This document shows, in pieces, positions 40,194-51,035 of a DNA stretch of 64,000 nt. Numbering within the stretch: the first letter of the stretch is position 1; the number at the start of each line of letters is the position of its first letter. The notes below the pieces were generated by a model. The model was not told the origin of the DNA, searched no databases, and saw only the letters and a program-made list of their open reading frames with translations. Made by a program: the position numbers and the translations under genes. This stretch comes from Alopecurus myosuroides (Eukaryota; Streptophyta; Magnoliopsida; Poales; Poaceae): the NCBI GenBank assembly GCA_028641055.1, contig CM054061.1, positions 32,712,333 to 32,776,332 of the forward strand, given 5' to 3'.

Positions 40194-41285
40194 CGATAGC
40201 TCAGAGTTGTATGTAGTTTGGTTTGGCCTGCACCCTTGGTTATGCCCAGCAATGTATTTGTAATCCATATGGATGTGAATCTACACTTGTCTGGTAATAT
40301 TGTTTCGTGTAAACTCTGTCTGATAGCAAGGACTCTTATTGGTTTCTGTACACCTGTGGTAACCAGCTGTTTAACTGAGTCCGGTCATACGACACAAGTG
40401 CATGAGCAACTCAGCTCTCGCTTGAGTATCAGTATAATCCCGGCGAGCCAGGTCATTTGGTCTTTATGAAATTCCTGATTCTCTTCTTATGAGTTATTTT
40501 CTCCGTTTTGTAATCCATTTTTCTTGTAAAAAGTCAGTGTGCTGAGTGTTATTTATCAAGAGAAAAGTTGGGGTAATTACTGATATCCACGCAAGCTGGG
40601 CCCGAACACAGTTATACAGCACTAAAATTTGTGGCACGCTGCTTACACAACGCAGAAAACCACATGCGACACCTTGACTCTACGTGACTGGACACTGGAG
40701 CCTGGAGCCTGGAGGAAGCATCTGCTTGTTTCATGACTAGAAGAAGCACCAGCGGCTGGGCGTCAGTCTCCAACTAGAGATGGTTGCTGTTGTAGAGAAT
40801 GCAGCCCTAAACCCGCATTTGACGTACGGGGCTAGGGGTCACCTTAGTTTGTAAGCTCAAGCACGTTACGTTAGCACCACCTCCCTCTTATGCAACAGGC
40901 CAGAACTCCATATGAACAGAGCAGAGAACTATTAGTAGGCATTGCTCAAAATTACAGAATAGATATTAAATGGAGTAATACATATAGCTCAATCTGGGTG
41001 TTTTTTTCAAATCACATTCAAACATGAACAGAGTTTCGCCTGATAAAGTTCGGGGATGGTGTTACACAACCAAAGCAGCAAAAAGTGACAAATAGCTATA
41101 TACATGGAAAACCTGCGCCTTGAACGCATCTACGGCCGTGGACGACCGTGTAGCTCTCCACATGCGTAGGCTTGGGACCTACGTACTGCATGAACACAGA
41201 AATAATCAGCACAGCGCGATGAATGAATGCAGGACATAATGTAGATAATTGTTTTCTGTTCGGAGGGAGTAAAAACACGTAACTG
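40194..41285. other. Spacer between LINE-B and the NLR gene
   Basis: About 1.1 kb, starting with the 5'-side copy of the LINE-B target duplication (to 40206). Low-copy A/T-rich DNA; the right part should include the NLR 3' UTR. At about 41258-41272 TGTTCGGAGGGAGTA resembles the right terminal repeat of a Stowaway MITE, but no matching left end is visible. No ORF of note. Confidence 0.45.
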
Positions 41286-41345
41286 GATTACCAGGCCTTG
41301 GCTCTCATTCTTCCTCCACGCTTTCCGCGATTACCAGGCCTTGGC
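41286..41345. repeat. 17-bp direct repeat flanking the NLR stop codon
   Basis: GATTACCAGGCCTTGGC occurs at 41286-41302 and 41329-41345, a 43-bp period that brackets the NLR stop at 41305-41307. The right copy encodes part of the last residues (Q-G-L-V-I); the left copy is in the 3' UTR. It looks like a small tandem duplication involving the end of the gene. Confidence 0.85.
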
Positions 41346-44300
41346 CCATTCTTTCTTTGGCGACGGCCTCTTCCCATGCCTTGTCATCCTTGTACATTTC
41401 ACTTTCACAGAATCTTCTGACACGGATTTCACGGTTGGGGTGCAGGAGGGTTGCTTTTTCAATGCAAGACTCCATAGCCTCCACCCGGCCTGGAGCTGCT
41501 TTGTCACAATCAATTACGACCTCAAGGTGTGCAGGGCCTGGCAAATGCTCGACGCCCAGTTCTGCAATAAAATTGGACGCCACCGCCATTGGGCTCAATA
41601 TAAGATGGAGCAGTCGGAGTGCTGGCACCGAACCTGCTGCAAATGTTACGCACGGTCCATCTGTTGCACCCATTTCAAAATAAAAGTATTTGTACTGGAA
41701 CACCTTCAGGAGCCTGAATCCATTGCTACAGACTGTCAGCTTTTCTTTGATCGGCTCTGCTATAGCTAGATCAAGATGGGCGAGAGAAGGCATGCCCATG
41801 AGGAGACGGAGACCCTCCTTATCAAATTCACTCACATCTATGCATAGTTTCACGAGATCATTGAGGGAGGCCATTCCCTTGGGAACCCTGCCTGCCCAGA
41901 TTGCAAGTTCTTGGAGATATGGATAGGTGCAGCATGGGTCCCCGAACAGACGCCGGGGCATCTCTACATCATAGATCCTAAGAGAACGAAGGTTGCCCAA
42001 CTTACTTACAGATGCCGCCAAAATTCCCCTTAATCTTTCGCGTGTTGTATAATCCGCCCGAGATTCAGCTCCATGGAATACTATATGCAGTTTTCTCAAG
42101 TTTTTTAGATACCCAAGCTCTTCGGCCAATCTCGTTGGGTTGTCGGTATTCCAGATGTTTAAGTTATCCAAGGATTCCAAGGCTTGCATACTCCCAAACT
42201 CGACAGCAGGCAACCTTGTATCATGCGTAACAAATAGGTGCACCAATTTCTGCAACCGCACCACAGATGATGGCAGTCTTAGAACTGAATAACAGTATCT
42301 CAAATCCAGAGTCTCCAAGTGTTGCAACTTTCCGATTTCCCCAGGAATCTCACTAATTTCTTTAGAGGTAATTCGTAAATACCTCAACTGGCGGAAACTT
42401 CCTATATTCTTTACATGTTTATTTTCCAACCAATCAAAACCGTTGAGATGCAACACCCGCAAAGCATGGAAGTCCACAAGACATGGTATCTGATTACATG
42501 ACCTGAACATAGTCAGTGAGCGAAGATGTAACTTGTTTTCTGCAATTGCTCCTACAAGCCCATCGTCACTAAAGTGCAGGGACAACCGACGGATCTTGCT
42601 TGGAAAAGAACTGCAGATACGTCCATTTGAAACAGTGGCAAAATTCTCTTTATCCGATAAAAATATGATAAGGTCAAGCACCATATCGTGGACCTGACAA
42701 TATTCCACAGAACCATCAAACTCAATAAGTGGTTGGATCATATTTCTGTTAACAAGATCGTTGAAACAGTTATCTGCTACTTGGTCCAAACGTCCCCACT
42801 GTGTAGCAAGGAATCCTTCAGCCATCCATTTCAATTTTAGCTCTTCACAGTTGATTTTGTAGTCCTCTGGATATATACACAAGTACAACAAACAAGTCTT
42901 CAAGTAGTGTGGAAGATCCCAGTAACTAAGTAACAATATATCGTTCATCTCTTTTAAATTCCCATCATTTTCAAGCGAAAAACCAGTACCAATGGAATCT
43001 TGCAGCCTATCCCATTCATCCTTGTTATGTGTTCTACTAGCAAGCAAACTTGCAAATGTAATTATAGCCAGTGGCAGACCTCCGCATTTTTTTAAGATTC
43101 TAATAGAAACTTCTTCCAGTTCAGCAGGACATGGATCATCTGAGCGGAAAATTCTCTTAAAAAACAATCTTCGAGAATCAACATCATCTAGAGATGGCAT
43201 CTGGTAGGGTTGACCACCAGAGTTGGAACAACATAGCTTAGCTACACCGGTAATGCGGGTAGTAGCAATTATTCTGCTCCCGTTATTATCGGGAAATGCT
43301 TTCTTGATGAAATTCCAATCTTGTTCTTTCCATACGTCATCAATAACAATGAGGTACCTACACATGCAGTAGCAATTAATTTGATATTGACAAACAAATA
43401 CTTAGGTTTCCTAACTAATTTTCCAGTATGTTCTTTTGCATCAATCGAAATATTAAAATTAATTCATTACATCCCCACGATAAGTGAAATAAGTATTTGA
43501 AGCATATAGAGGGACATGGGTCAAGAAACAATTCCACCTTACCCCTCTAAACTACTGCCTAATTTTAAGTTTCAACCCGGAACTTTAACTCCCTTATGAA
43601 CATACTCAATGCAACTAGTTAAGGCTAGCTATTTCAAAAGTTAATTCTTCCCTATCGTCTAAGTATATGCAGGAATTAATTAGTGCTAGATGATACATAA
43701 ACGGGGAATAAACAACAAAAGTGGTAAATAAAATAAAGACATAAATATGTAGGGATACCTCTTTCTTGTCAAGATCTCTTTGATTTTGGGGATTAGTTGT
43801 TCAATTCCCCAACTTTGTGACTGGCATTCTCGGTACGCATCTTTGTCGATCTGAGACAAGATATCCTTCAAGAGCTTCTCCAAATCAGGAGTGCGTGACA
43901 CAGATACAGAGCCTCGACACTCGAAGTCTTCTCCAATCTTGCGATACACTTCCATGGCGAGGGTCGTCTTCCCCAACCCCCCTGATCCCACAATCGCCAC
44001 CACTTTCAGTTCCATTTCCTTCTCATCCATTAGCATTGCAGTGATGTGCTTCATTGGGCCATCCATGGCCACCAAGCCCCTAACCTCCTCGTGAAGCGCG
44101 GTTATCCGTGGGTCGATTTCCACCGTCCTCGTAGGAGCAGACCTCATGGGAGCACGGTACATCTCATCAAGCTTGTACCTATCACACCGCTGGCTCTCCT
44201 CTACGACACGAGCTTCGAGCTCCTTGATCTGTGTCGCGATGCCATGGCGTGCCCATAGGGTCCTTATCCTGCGTGCGGTTCTCTTCATAAACTTTGGTTT

Positions 44301-44597
44301 GGCGTCTCCGCTGCCAAGCCTGTCCATGAACCGGTCGATACAGTCTTCCATATCGTAGCTGAGGTCACGCACCTTGCCTTTCCAGTCCTTGGCCATCTTG
44401 TCGAGCTTCTCCTCCATGTCCGACATGCTCTCGAGCAAGACTTGCATGGTGCTGAGCTCGCGCTGGAGGAATTCGATCTGCTTCCGGACACTCGTCAGCA
44501 GCTTGTACTCATCGGTGAGCAAGGTGGCCAGCTTGCCAAGGAGGGAGCCCATCGCCCCCGTCGCAGCGCTCACCCCTGGCCCTGCCATCTCTACCAC
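41305..44597 (-). CDS. CC-NB-LRR disease-resistance protein (NLR), two exons
   Basis: Exon 1 is 44597-43759 and exon 2 is 43357-41305, with a 401-bp intron with GT (43758) and AG (43358) borders; the splice joins K-R to Y-L-I-V-I-D-D-V-W. Total 963 residues. The Rx-type coiled coil (about 10-150) has the EDVID-type motif M-E-D-C-I-D (83-88). The NB-ARC domain has P-loop GSGGLGKTT (204-212), kinase-2 LIVIDDVW (282-289), GSRIIATTR (306-314), GLPLA (373-377), CIYPEDY and VHD (502-504) at the MHD position. The rest, about 530-940, is LRR of RPM1/Pik-2-like type. No integrated decoy domain is seen. Such proteins sense pathogen effectors and trigger cell death. A nearby alternative ATG is at 44588. 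All motifs are intact, so it is probably functional. Confidence 0.9.
43358..43758 (-). other. Intron of the NLR gene
   Basis: Donor AAAGAG/GTATCC and acceptor TGTGTAG/GTACCTC (minus strand). It falls between the P-loop exon and kinase-2, a position common in this grass NLR group. A/T-rich, with no insertion recognised. Confidence 0.85.
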
Positions 44598-45300
44598 TGC
44601 CTCCCTCCCGAAAGAGGTAGGTGTTCACTCGATCGGGTCTTTGATGACGGGGAATGGACGGCCTGCCGGCCTCTTCCTCCCCGTGCAGTCGGCCGCTGTC
44701 TTGTCTTCTGTCTTCACCGGGGCCGCTGTTCCCGTGCTCCCCTGCCACCGGATCCGGAGGGAAGGGGAGGATGGAGGCTGCGCTGGATCAGGCTCTCCGC
44801 GGTCGCCGGGCAGGAGAGACACGGTGTTGGTTACCGAAGAGAGGTGGCGTCGCCGGCGTGGTGAGACCGTGAGAGAGTGGAGGAATAATAAGATGGAGGT
44901 GACCTGGGAGGTTGAGGGAGGGGGCGGTGGCGCTCAGCGAGAGAGAATAGAGGACGGCTGAGAGTTGACCTGGAACCGACTTGTCGGGGCCGCTGCACTC
45001 GTGCGTCGTTGGAGAAGGAGCTCGGTGGTGTGCCGACACCGTCGACGGAGAGAAGAAACCGAGAGAGGAAGTCTCGGGTACTGGAGACGGTTGGCGTCGC
45101 CGGCGTGGTGAGAGAGTGGAGTTGGTGGCCTGGGAGGTTGTGGGAGGGAGAGAGAGAGAGGGAGTAGACGCCGGAGACCTTCAACAGCCAATGCTACACG
45201 CTACGCGGTACGCGCTGGTTGCATTTTTTTATGATGAGATGCTCATCGACATCGTTTCATTGGACGCCCGACACTTGACCTGCAAGATGCAATGATACCG
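44598..45300 (-). promoter_or_regulatory. NLR upstream/leader region with internal duplication
   Basis: GC- and CT-rich (minus strand) sequence just upstream of the NLR ATG, probably containing the 5' UTR and possibly a leader intron. A block of about 90 bp (44845-44930) recurs at about 45092-45165 (GGCGTCGCCGGCGTGGTGAGA...AGAGAGTGGAG...GCCTGGGAGGTTG). The short minus-strand ORFs over it share no conserved protein. No TATA box was assigned. Confidence 0.4.
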
Positions 45301-45947
45301 CGTCCCGATACGCGGTACAGCATGTGGTTCAATGTTTTTTTATCGGACAGCCTTGTGGTTCAATGTTACACGCCTCGTCTGGCCCGCTCATCACAATCGC
45401 TCTTGAACACCGTGCGGTCAAATTACTTTTCTTTTTGCCCCTGTATGTACCCTAATGTTCTTCGTGGATGAGTTGATCGATCCATGGAGCAACCAAGGTG
45501 TGTTGGTTTTTCATTGCCTCATGTACCGAATTTTCTTAAACATAATTTCATGCCGTTTTTTTCTAAAAATGAAAACAACACAAATTAAGATGGAAATGGA
45601 CAATGCTTCAAGAAAAAACGATGGAAACGTATGCATAGACTTCAGCGTCCAGACCCAAAATCATCATTTTGTTCGAACATTAAATAAAAAAGAAAACAAT
45701 ACAAATTAAGATGAGTACGTCCATCCATCTGTCCCAATATTTATTTTATTCGTGACGATGTCCCTAGTATATATTTATATGCCAGAAAAGATCAACTCAA
45801 ACTACAATTAATGACCGTTGGACCATACCTATATAGGTCAATAATGCCCGACACCGACGGGTATAATAACATTATATCTCATTACACCGGCAATGATGGA
45901 TCAATCTAGCTTGGCAATGCCATGCCCATACTTTTCACTGTGGTGTG
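45301..45947. other. Intergenic DNA left of the degenerate LINE
   Basis: A/T-rich. A 22-bp near-repeat (GAAAACAA[C/T]ACAAATTAAGATG) occurs at about 45571 and 45691. At about 45715-45745 a sequence like a worn Stowaway left end (TACGTCCATCCATCTGTCCC) appears. No gene. Confidence 0.35.
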
Positions 45948-45959
45948 GGTGAGAGTTTT

Positions 45960-48900
45960 CTCCTTGCTGATTGTGGGGTCATTTTTTGGGGCGACGGTGG
46001 TCCCAGCTGGAGCAGATCGAGACTATTAGGGCTAAGGAGATTTACGAGGGTTCTCTTGCGGCTGCTCGAGCTCGGGCTGAGCAAGAGCGGCTGGTACCCT
46101 TGACGTCTGTTGGACCTACACGGGTAACACCGGGGTCCGGCGATGACGGTTCTCCTCGGCCCTTCGGGGCGGTTGCCCCCAATGCTCCCCCAAGTGGTGC
46201 AGAAGCGGGGGCGCCCCCCTAAGGCGACGTCTAGGCCCTCGAGAAGTGGTAGGCCCCCCTCGGTACCCCGTATGGGGATCTCCCCCTGCAGATGTTGCCC
46301 AATGAGTGTCTCGACATTTATTTGGAACATGCAGGGGTTCGGGGCGGACGGCCGCCAGCTTCAGCTCTCCAATTATATGCGTCAGGAAAATGTTGATATT
46401 GTGGGTTTGCAAGAAACGATTAGGCAAGATTTTTCCATCGTTGAGTTACAGCGACCGAGCCGGCACAAGTTTGCATGGCATTGGCTTCCGTCCTCAGGTC
46501 ACTCAGGGGGAATCCTCCTTGGCGCTAAGGAGGATACCTTTCAGGTCGATGGCATGGACCGCGGAAGTTCTTTGTGAGTATGTCGCTCACCCATAGACGA
46601 TCTAATCTCCGGTGGGAGACGATTATTGTCTATGGCCCCGCGGACCATAGAAGGTCTGCTGAGTTCCTGGCCGAGCTGACGTCAAAAGTGGAGCAGAGTC
46701 CCATCCCGGTGGTTATAGCTGGTGACTTTAATCCGATCCGCTCCCCTGGCGACAAAAGCTCGGATAATGTGGACTTCCCAAGGATGCGGATGTTCAATGA
46801 CTTCATCGCAGACCTGGATCTGCAGGATATAGATCGGGTGGGAGCCCGATATACGTGGACGAATAATCAAGTGGACCCAATCCAGAGCGCCCTCGATCGG
46901 GTCCTAGTATCGGTGGAGTGGGAAGTTTCCTTCCCACTACGCTCTCTTAGAGCGCTCACTAGAGTAGGCTCTGATCATACCCCCCCCCCCTATTCTCGTC
47001 TGGAGGGGGTAGCCCTGAGGCCTAATCGGTTCCACTTTGAGGGTTTCTGGATAGACCAGCTACGTTTTGTGGAATCGGTGGGCCTCAAATGGGCGGAGGA
47101 TTCTGCCTCCCCTCCTCAGGTATTTTATGCGGTGGATGTCTGGCATCACTGTGCCAAGATGATCCGCCAATTTATAAGAGGATGGGGGCGAATGTGGGGG
47201 CGGATATCCGCAGACAGAAGGTTGCGCTTCTGCTGCAGATCCATACCCTGGATTCCGTGTTGGATTCGGTGGGTCTGTCCCAGATGAGTGGTTAGAGAGA
47301 TACTCCCTGGAGGCGTCTCTAATGATTATTTACAAGTGAGAGGAGATTTTCTGGTGATAGCGTAGCCGTCAGAAATGGTTGCTGTTGGGAGAGGCTAATA
47401 CGACGCATTTCCATGCCATTGCTAATGGGAGACGCCGGAAGTGCTCTATCCCATGTCTTTGGGCGGATGGCCGACTTCTTGAGGAGGCACAAGAGCTGTC
47501 CGTCCACGTCTACTCCTTCTACAAGGAGCTCTTCTCGGCAGGCCCCCACTCCGAGGTGGCGTTATCGCGACAGCTTTGGCGCGCTGGTGCTTTAGTCTCG
47601 GATAGCGAGAATGTGGACCTCACCCTCCCATTCCTGCAGAAAGAGGTTAGGCAGGTCATTATGGACATGAAGGCCAACTCGGCTCCCGTCCCGGATGGCC
47701 TTCTGATCTCCTTTTTCCGGAAATTTTGGGTTCCTCTTCAGTCGGTGATTATGTCAATGTTCCAAGAATTCTACGTTGGGACATTGGATATGTATTGTCT
47801 GAACTTTGGCGTGATTACTTTGATCCCCAAACTGACTGGTGCTTCGGATATCCGTCAGTTTTGGCCGATCATAGTGATTAATGTCATACAACGGATCTTT
47901 GCCAAAGTTTGAGGGATTCGATTGGCTCCGGTAGTACAACGCCTTACACACCCTCAACAATTCGCCTTTACCAAGGGACGGCATATCCATGATGGGATTC
48001 TGGCGCTTCATGAGATCGTTCATGAAGTGAAGGCTCATCACCTTATGGGTGTGTTCCTCAAGCTGGATTTCTAGAAAGCGTATGATCGTCTGGACTAGAC
48101 GTTTTTACGACAAGTCCTTGAACATCGGGGGTTTGATAACCGAGTCATTACCTGGATTCTGCAGATCGTCTCGAGCGGTAACACGGAAATAAACATTAAT
48201 GAGGAGATAGGCTCATATTTTAGATCCTCATGCGGGGTTAGACAGGGGGATCCTATATCCCCCATTTTGTTTAACCTAGCAGTATACTCCCTGGCAACTA
48301 TGTTGGACTTGGCCAAAGAGGCTAGCCACATTTCAGGTGTGGTCGGGCACTTGATCCCAGGAGGAGGGGCGACTCACCTCCAATATGCGGACGATACGAT
48401 GATAATGATGGAGGGCTCAGAGTTGAATATATGCAATCTCAAATTCCTCCTTCTCTGCTTTGAGGCTATGTCAGGCCTCAAAATAATCTTTGACAAAAGT
48501 GAGGTGGTGGTCTTAGGGTTCCCCCAGATGATAAGCAACGGATTGCGGATAACTTCAATTGTAAGTTATCCACCTTCCCGGTTGAATATTTGGGGGTCCC
48601 GCTTGGGGTCTCTAGGATCCTGATGCGGGACCTCGAGCCTCTGGTGGAGCGAGTACGGGAGAAGGCTGAACCATGGCCCGGTAGGTTCACTTCTAAGGGG
48701 AGCAAGTCTGTGCTTATTGATTCTTGCCTCTCCAGTCTGCCCATGTATATGATGGGTCCCTACCTATTGCCTGAAGGGTCCCATAAGGCCTTTGAAAAAG
48801 AGCTCTCGCATTTTTCCTGCTCGGCGTCCAATGGCCAGCAAAGGTACCACATGGTCAAGTGGGCTCATGTATGCGCCCCGAAGACTTTGGGGGCATAGGG

Positions 48901-50164
48901 ATTCTGGCCTCCCGGAAGATGAACATTGCTCTAATGCTTCCATGGATATGGCGTATCTTGAAGGATGATGGAGGGCGGTGACTTCAACATATTAAAGCTA
49001 AGTACCTTAGAGGTTGCTCTCTGTTGTCCTGCGATCGCCGGGAGGGATCCCAATTCTTGCGATCCATCCAATCCATAAAGCATTACATCAGAAAGGGGGC
49101 GCGGTTTATCGTTGGGAATGGCAGATCCACCCTGTTCTAGGTAGACGCGTGGTTGGAGGAGAGGGCGCTTCAACTTGTCTACCCGAGTCTCTTTGCGATA
49201 TGTTCTCATCCCATGCTGTTAGTAGCGGACGCCGCGCCGGATGGAGTTTGGAACATCTCGTTTCGAAGGACATTTGGTGCGGCGGAAGCGGCAGCTTGGC
49301 TTCAGCTACGGGCTGCGTTACCGGGCTCCTTAGACGGAGCTCCAGAGAGTGTCACGTGGAGGCTAACGCCATCTGGGTTGTTCTCGATGAAGTCGGCTTA
49401 CCGAAGCCTCTTTCTAGGACAGTGGAAGGCGTGGTCGGCTAAACTTTGGAAGGCCCCTTTACCTTTGAAGATTAAGATTTTTGTGTGGCAGCTGTTGCTC
49501 GACCGCCTTCCTTCGGGGGTGGAAGTCCGAACGTGTCAAGGGATGGGTGATGGCAAGTGTCCATTATGTGGAGTTCCAGAGAGGGAAACCCATGTTTTTT
49601 TCACATGCCCCGCGGCTCGGTTCCTATGGAATTTCGTATTAGAAGGTCTAGGCCCTGACTGACGGGCCTCGGACCTTGGCGAATTCTTCGAAATCTAGGC
49701 GAGGAAGACCGGGAGGGGGCGACGCCTCTTCTAGGTTGTCTTTGCTGGGATGACATGGACCCTTTGGACGATTAGGAATAAAATGGTGATAGAACGGATC
49801 TTTCTTCGACGTGCGGCTGATTCGATGTTTAAATGTCTTGCTTTCTTGCAGCAGTGGCACCCGCTATGTAGACAACGGGACCGGGCGCAGCTGAATGACA
49901 TTATCGGCCGTTTGGTGTCGGCTGCGTGACGGATCTCCACCCACTCTACGAGCTGAGCCCCACGGGCGAAGGGGCTCCTCTCCTTGCACCCCTCTCCGCC
50001 CCCTCTATTAGTGCTCCTTTTTGGTTTTTCCTGGATCTTTGGGCTTACATGTGCTGATGCCCTAGCAACTTACTATCTTTTTCTCTCCCTTTGCTGTTGG
50101 TACTGTTGTATGAACTAATTGTGGTGGTTGCTTTATTTATAAAGCGGGGCGATAACCCTTTTTT
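45960..50164 (+). mobile_element. 5'-truncated, degenerate LINE (LINE-C)
   Basis: 4.2 kb on the plus strand between a near-duplicate target site (GGTGAGAGTTTT at 45948-45959 and GGTAGAGTTTT at 50165-50175) and ending in a T-rich stretch after TTTATAAAGCGGGGCGATAACCC, a typical plant LINE 3' end. Only the last part of ORF1 may remain; ORF2 is broken. Opposite in orientation to LINE-A and LINE-B and much older. Confidence 0.8.
46302..49662 (+). pseudogene. LINE-C ORF2 remnant (endonuclease, RT, zf-RVT)
   Basis: Segments in changing frames give a recognisable L1 ORF2. The endonuclease has TFIWNMQGFG, GLQETI, VIAGDFNPI, ALDRVL and GSDHT. The RT has the TKGRHIHDG block, FLKLDF followed by a stop where the catalytic region continues, GVRQGDPISP and LQYADD (Y at 48384). 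The C-terminal zf-RVT has APLPLKIKIFVWQLLLDR and C-P-L-C ... F-F-T-C-P near 49450-49620. There are multiple frameshifts (about 46575, 47200, 48570, 48900) and stops (about 47911, 48072, 48096). An 11-C run at 46980-46990 interrupts the endonuclease. Not functional. Confidence 0.85.
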
Positions 50165-50175
50165 GGTAGAGTTTT

Positions 50176-50337
50176 ATCGTTCTATAAGGACGGGTTGCAT
50201 GCGGTCTCTTATCGCAACTGCCCCCGTTAGAGTGCACCAACGGCCCCGTCGCCTGGATCCTCTTGCCCCATCCTCCGATGGCGCTGCCATGGTAAGCGAG
50301 CTCGGTAGAGGTGTCCAAGTTCCCCTCCTGTGCATTA
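50176..50337. other. Short spacer
   Basis: GC-balanced sequence between the LINE-C target duplication and the CACTA end; nothing recognised. Confidence 0.3.
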
Positions 50338-50504
50338 CACTAGTAGGAAAAATCTTATAGGGGCAAACTTACTAGGAGCATGCCCTACCGGGCCAAGGCC
50401 CCCGCTAATTTGTGGCAGCGTGTCTATACGTGGGATTGCTTCTAGTAAAGTTTACCCGCAACATGTGCTTTGACGCGCACTGATGCTCGCCGACGTGATC
50501 ACAC
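50338..50504 (+). mobile_element. Orphan CACTA transposon terminus
   Basis: CACTAGTAGGAAAAATCTTATAGGGG matches the terminal inverted repeat type of grass CACTA (En/Spm) elements, preceded by TTA, a possible 3-bp target site. The rest of the element and its other end are missing; homology is lost where the antisense LTR begins. Confidence 0.6.
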
Positions 50505-51035
50505 GCTCGTTGGGTTACCCCAAGCGGAAGGGTGTGATGTACTCTAGGAGAAATTCCCCCCAATTGTGGAACCAGGGTTTATCGACTAGTAGGACTTCGA
50601 AAACTTGGAGAAGGCTGCTTGTTGTCTGGCGCGTCACAAGCGGCGGAGCTACGGACTTCTTTCTGAAAAACTATCGAACACCCTCGGGTTTTAGGGTTGA
50701 AGGCTACTTGTAGTAGAAAGGGGAGCCCGAGGGGGTGTGGGAGTGGCCCACACCACCTGGTGGCGCGGCCTAGGGGGCGCTGGGGGGTGGTTTGGCCACC
50801 TCCTGGCCCCTCTCCAGGTCTCCTTCTGGCTCCCGGGGTCTTCTGGTGTTTTAGGGCCAATGGGGTCTTTTCTGGGCAATTTCCCGAAAGTTGATTTTTC
50901 TGCACAAAAACGAGACACCAAAGTAATTCTGCAGAAAACAACGTTACTCCGTGTTAGTTGCATTCAAAACACACAAGTTTAGAGGCAAACAATAGGAAAA
51001 GTGTTCGGAAAAGGAGATACGTTTTCGACGTATCA
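50505..51035 (-). repeat. Antisense gypsy LTR fragment (TGATACGTC type)
   Basis: On the minus strand it starts TGATACGTCGAAAACGTATC at 51035 and runs into a region with a GGCGCGCC-rich middle (ACCACCTGGTGGCGCGGCC on the plus strand) and TTGGGGTAACCCAACG near 50508-50524. These are features of the common Triticeae TGATACGTC LTR group. Both flanks are other repeats. Whether it is a solo LTR or truncated is unclear. Confidence 0.5.

Noticed and set aside
37014..40252. Plus-strand and shifted minus-strand ORFs (up to 336 codons) across LINE-B ORF1
   Set aside because: Shadows of the GC-rich true frame; the CCHC knuckles are only in the 955-codon frame.
41258..41272. Stowaway MITE
   Set aside because: Only one terminal-repeat-like string (CGGAGGGAGTA) is found; no matching inverted partner or TA duplication pair nearby.
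41305..41600. Integrated decoy domain at the NLR C-terminus
   Set aside because: The C-terminal residues continue the LRR-type pattern and a short acidic tail; no HMA, WRKY, kinase or zinc-finger motif is visible.
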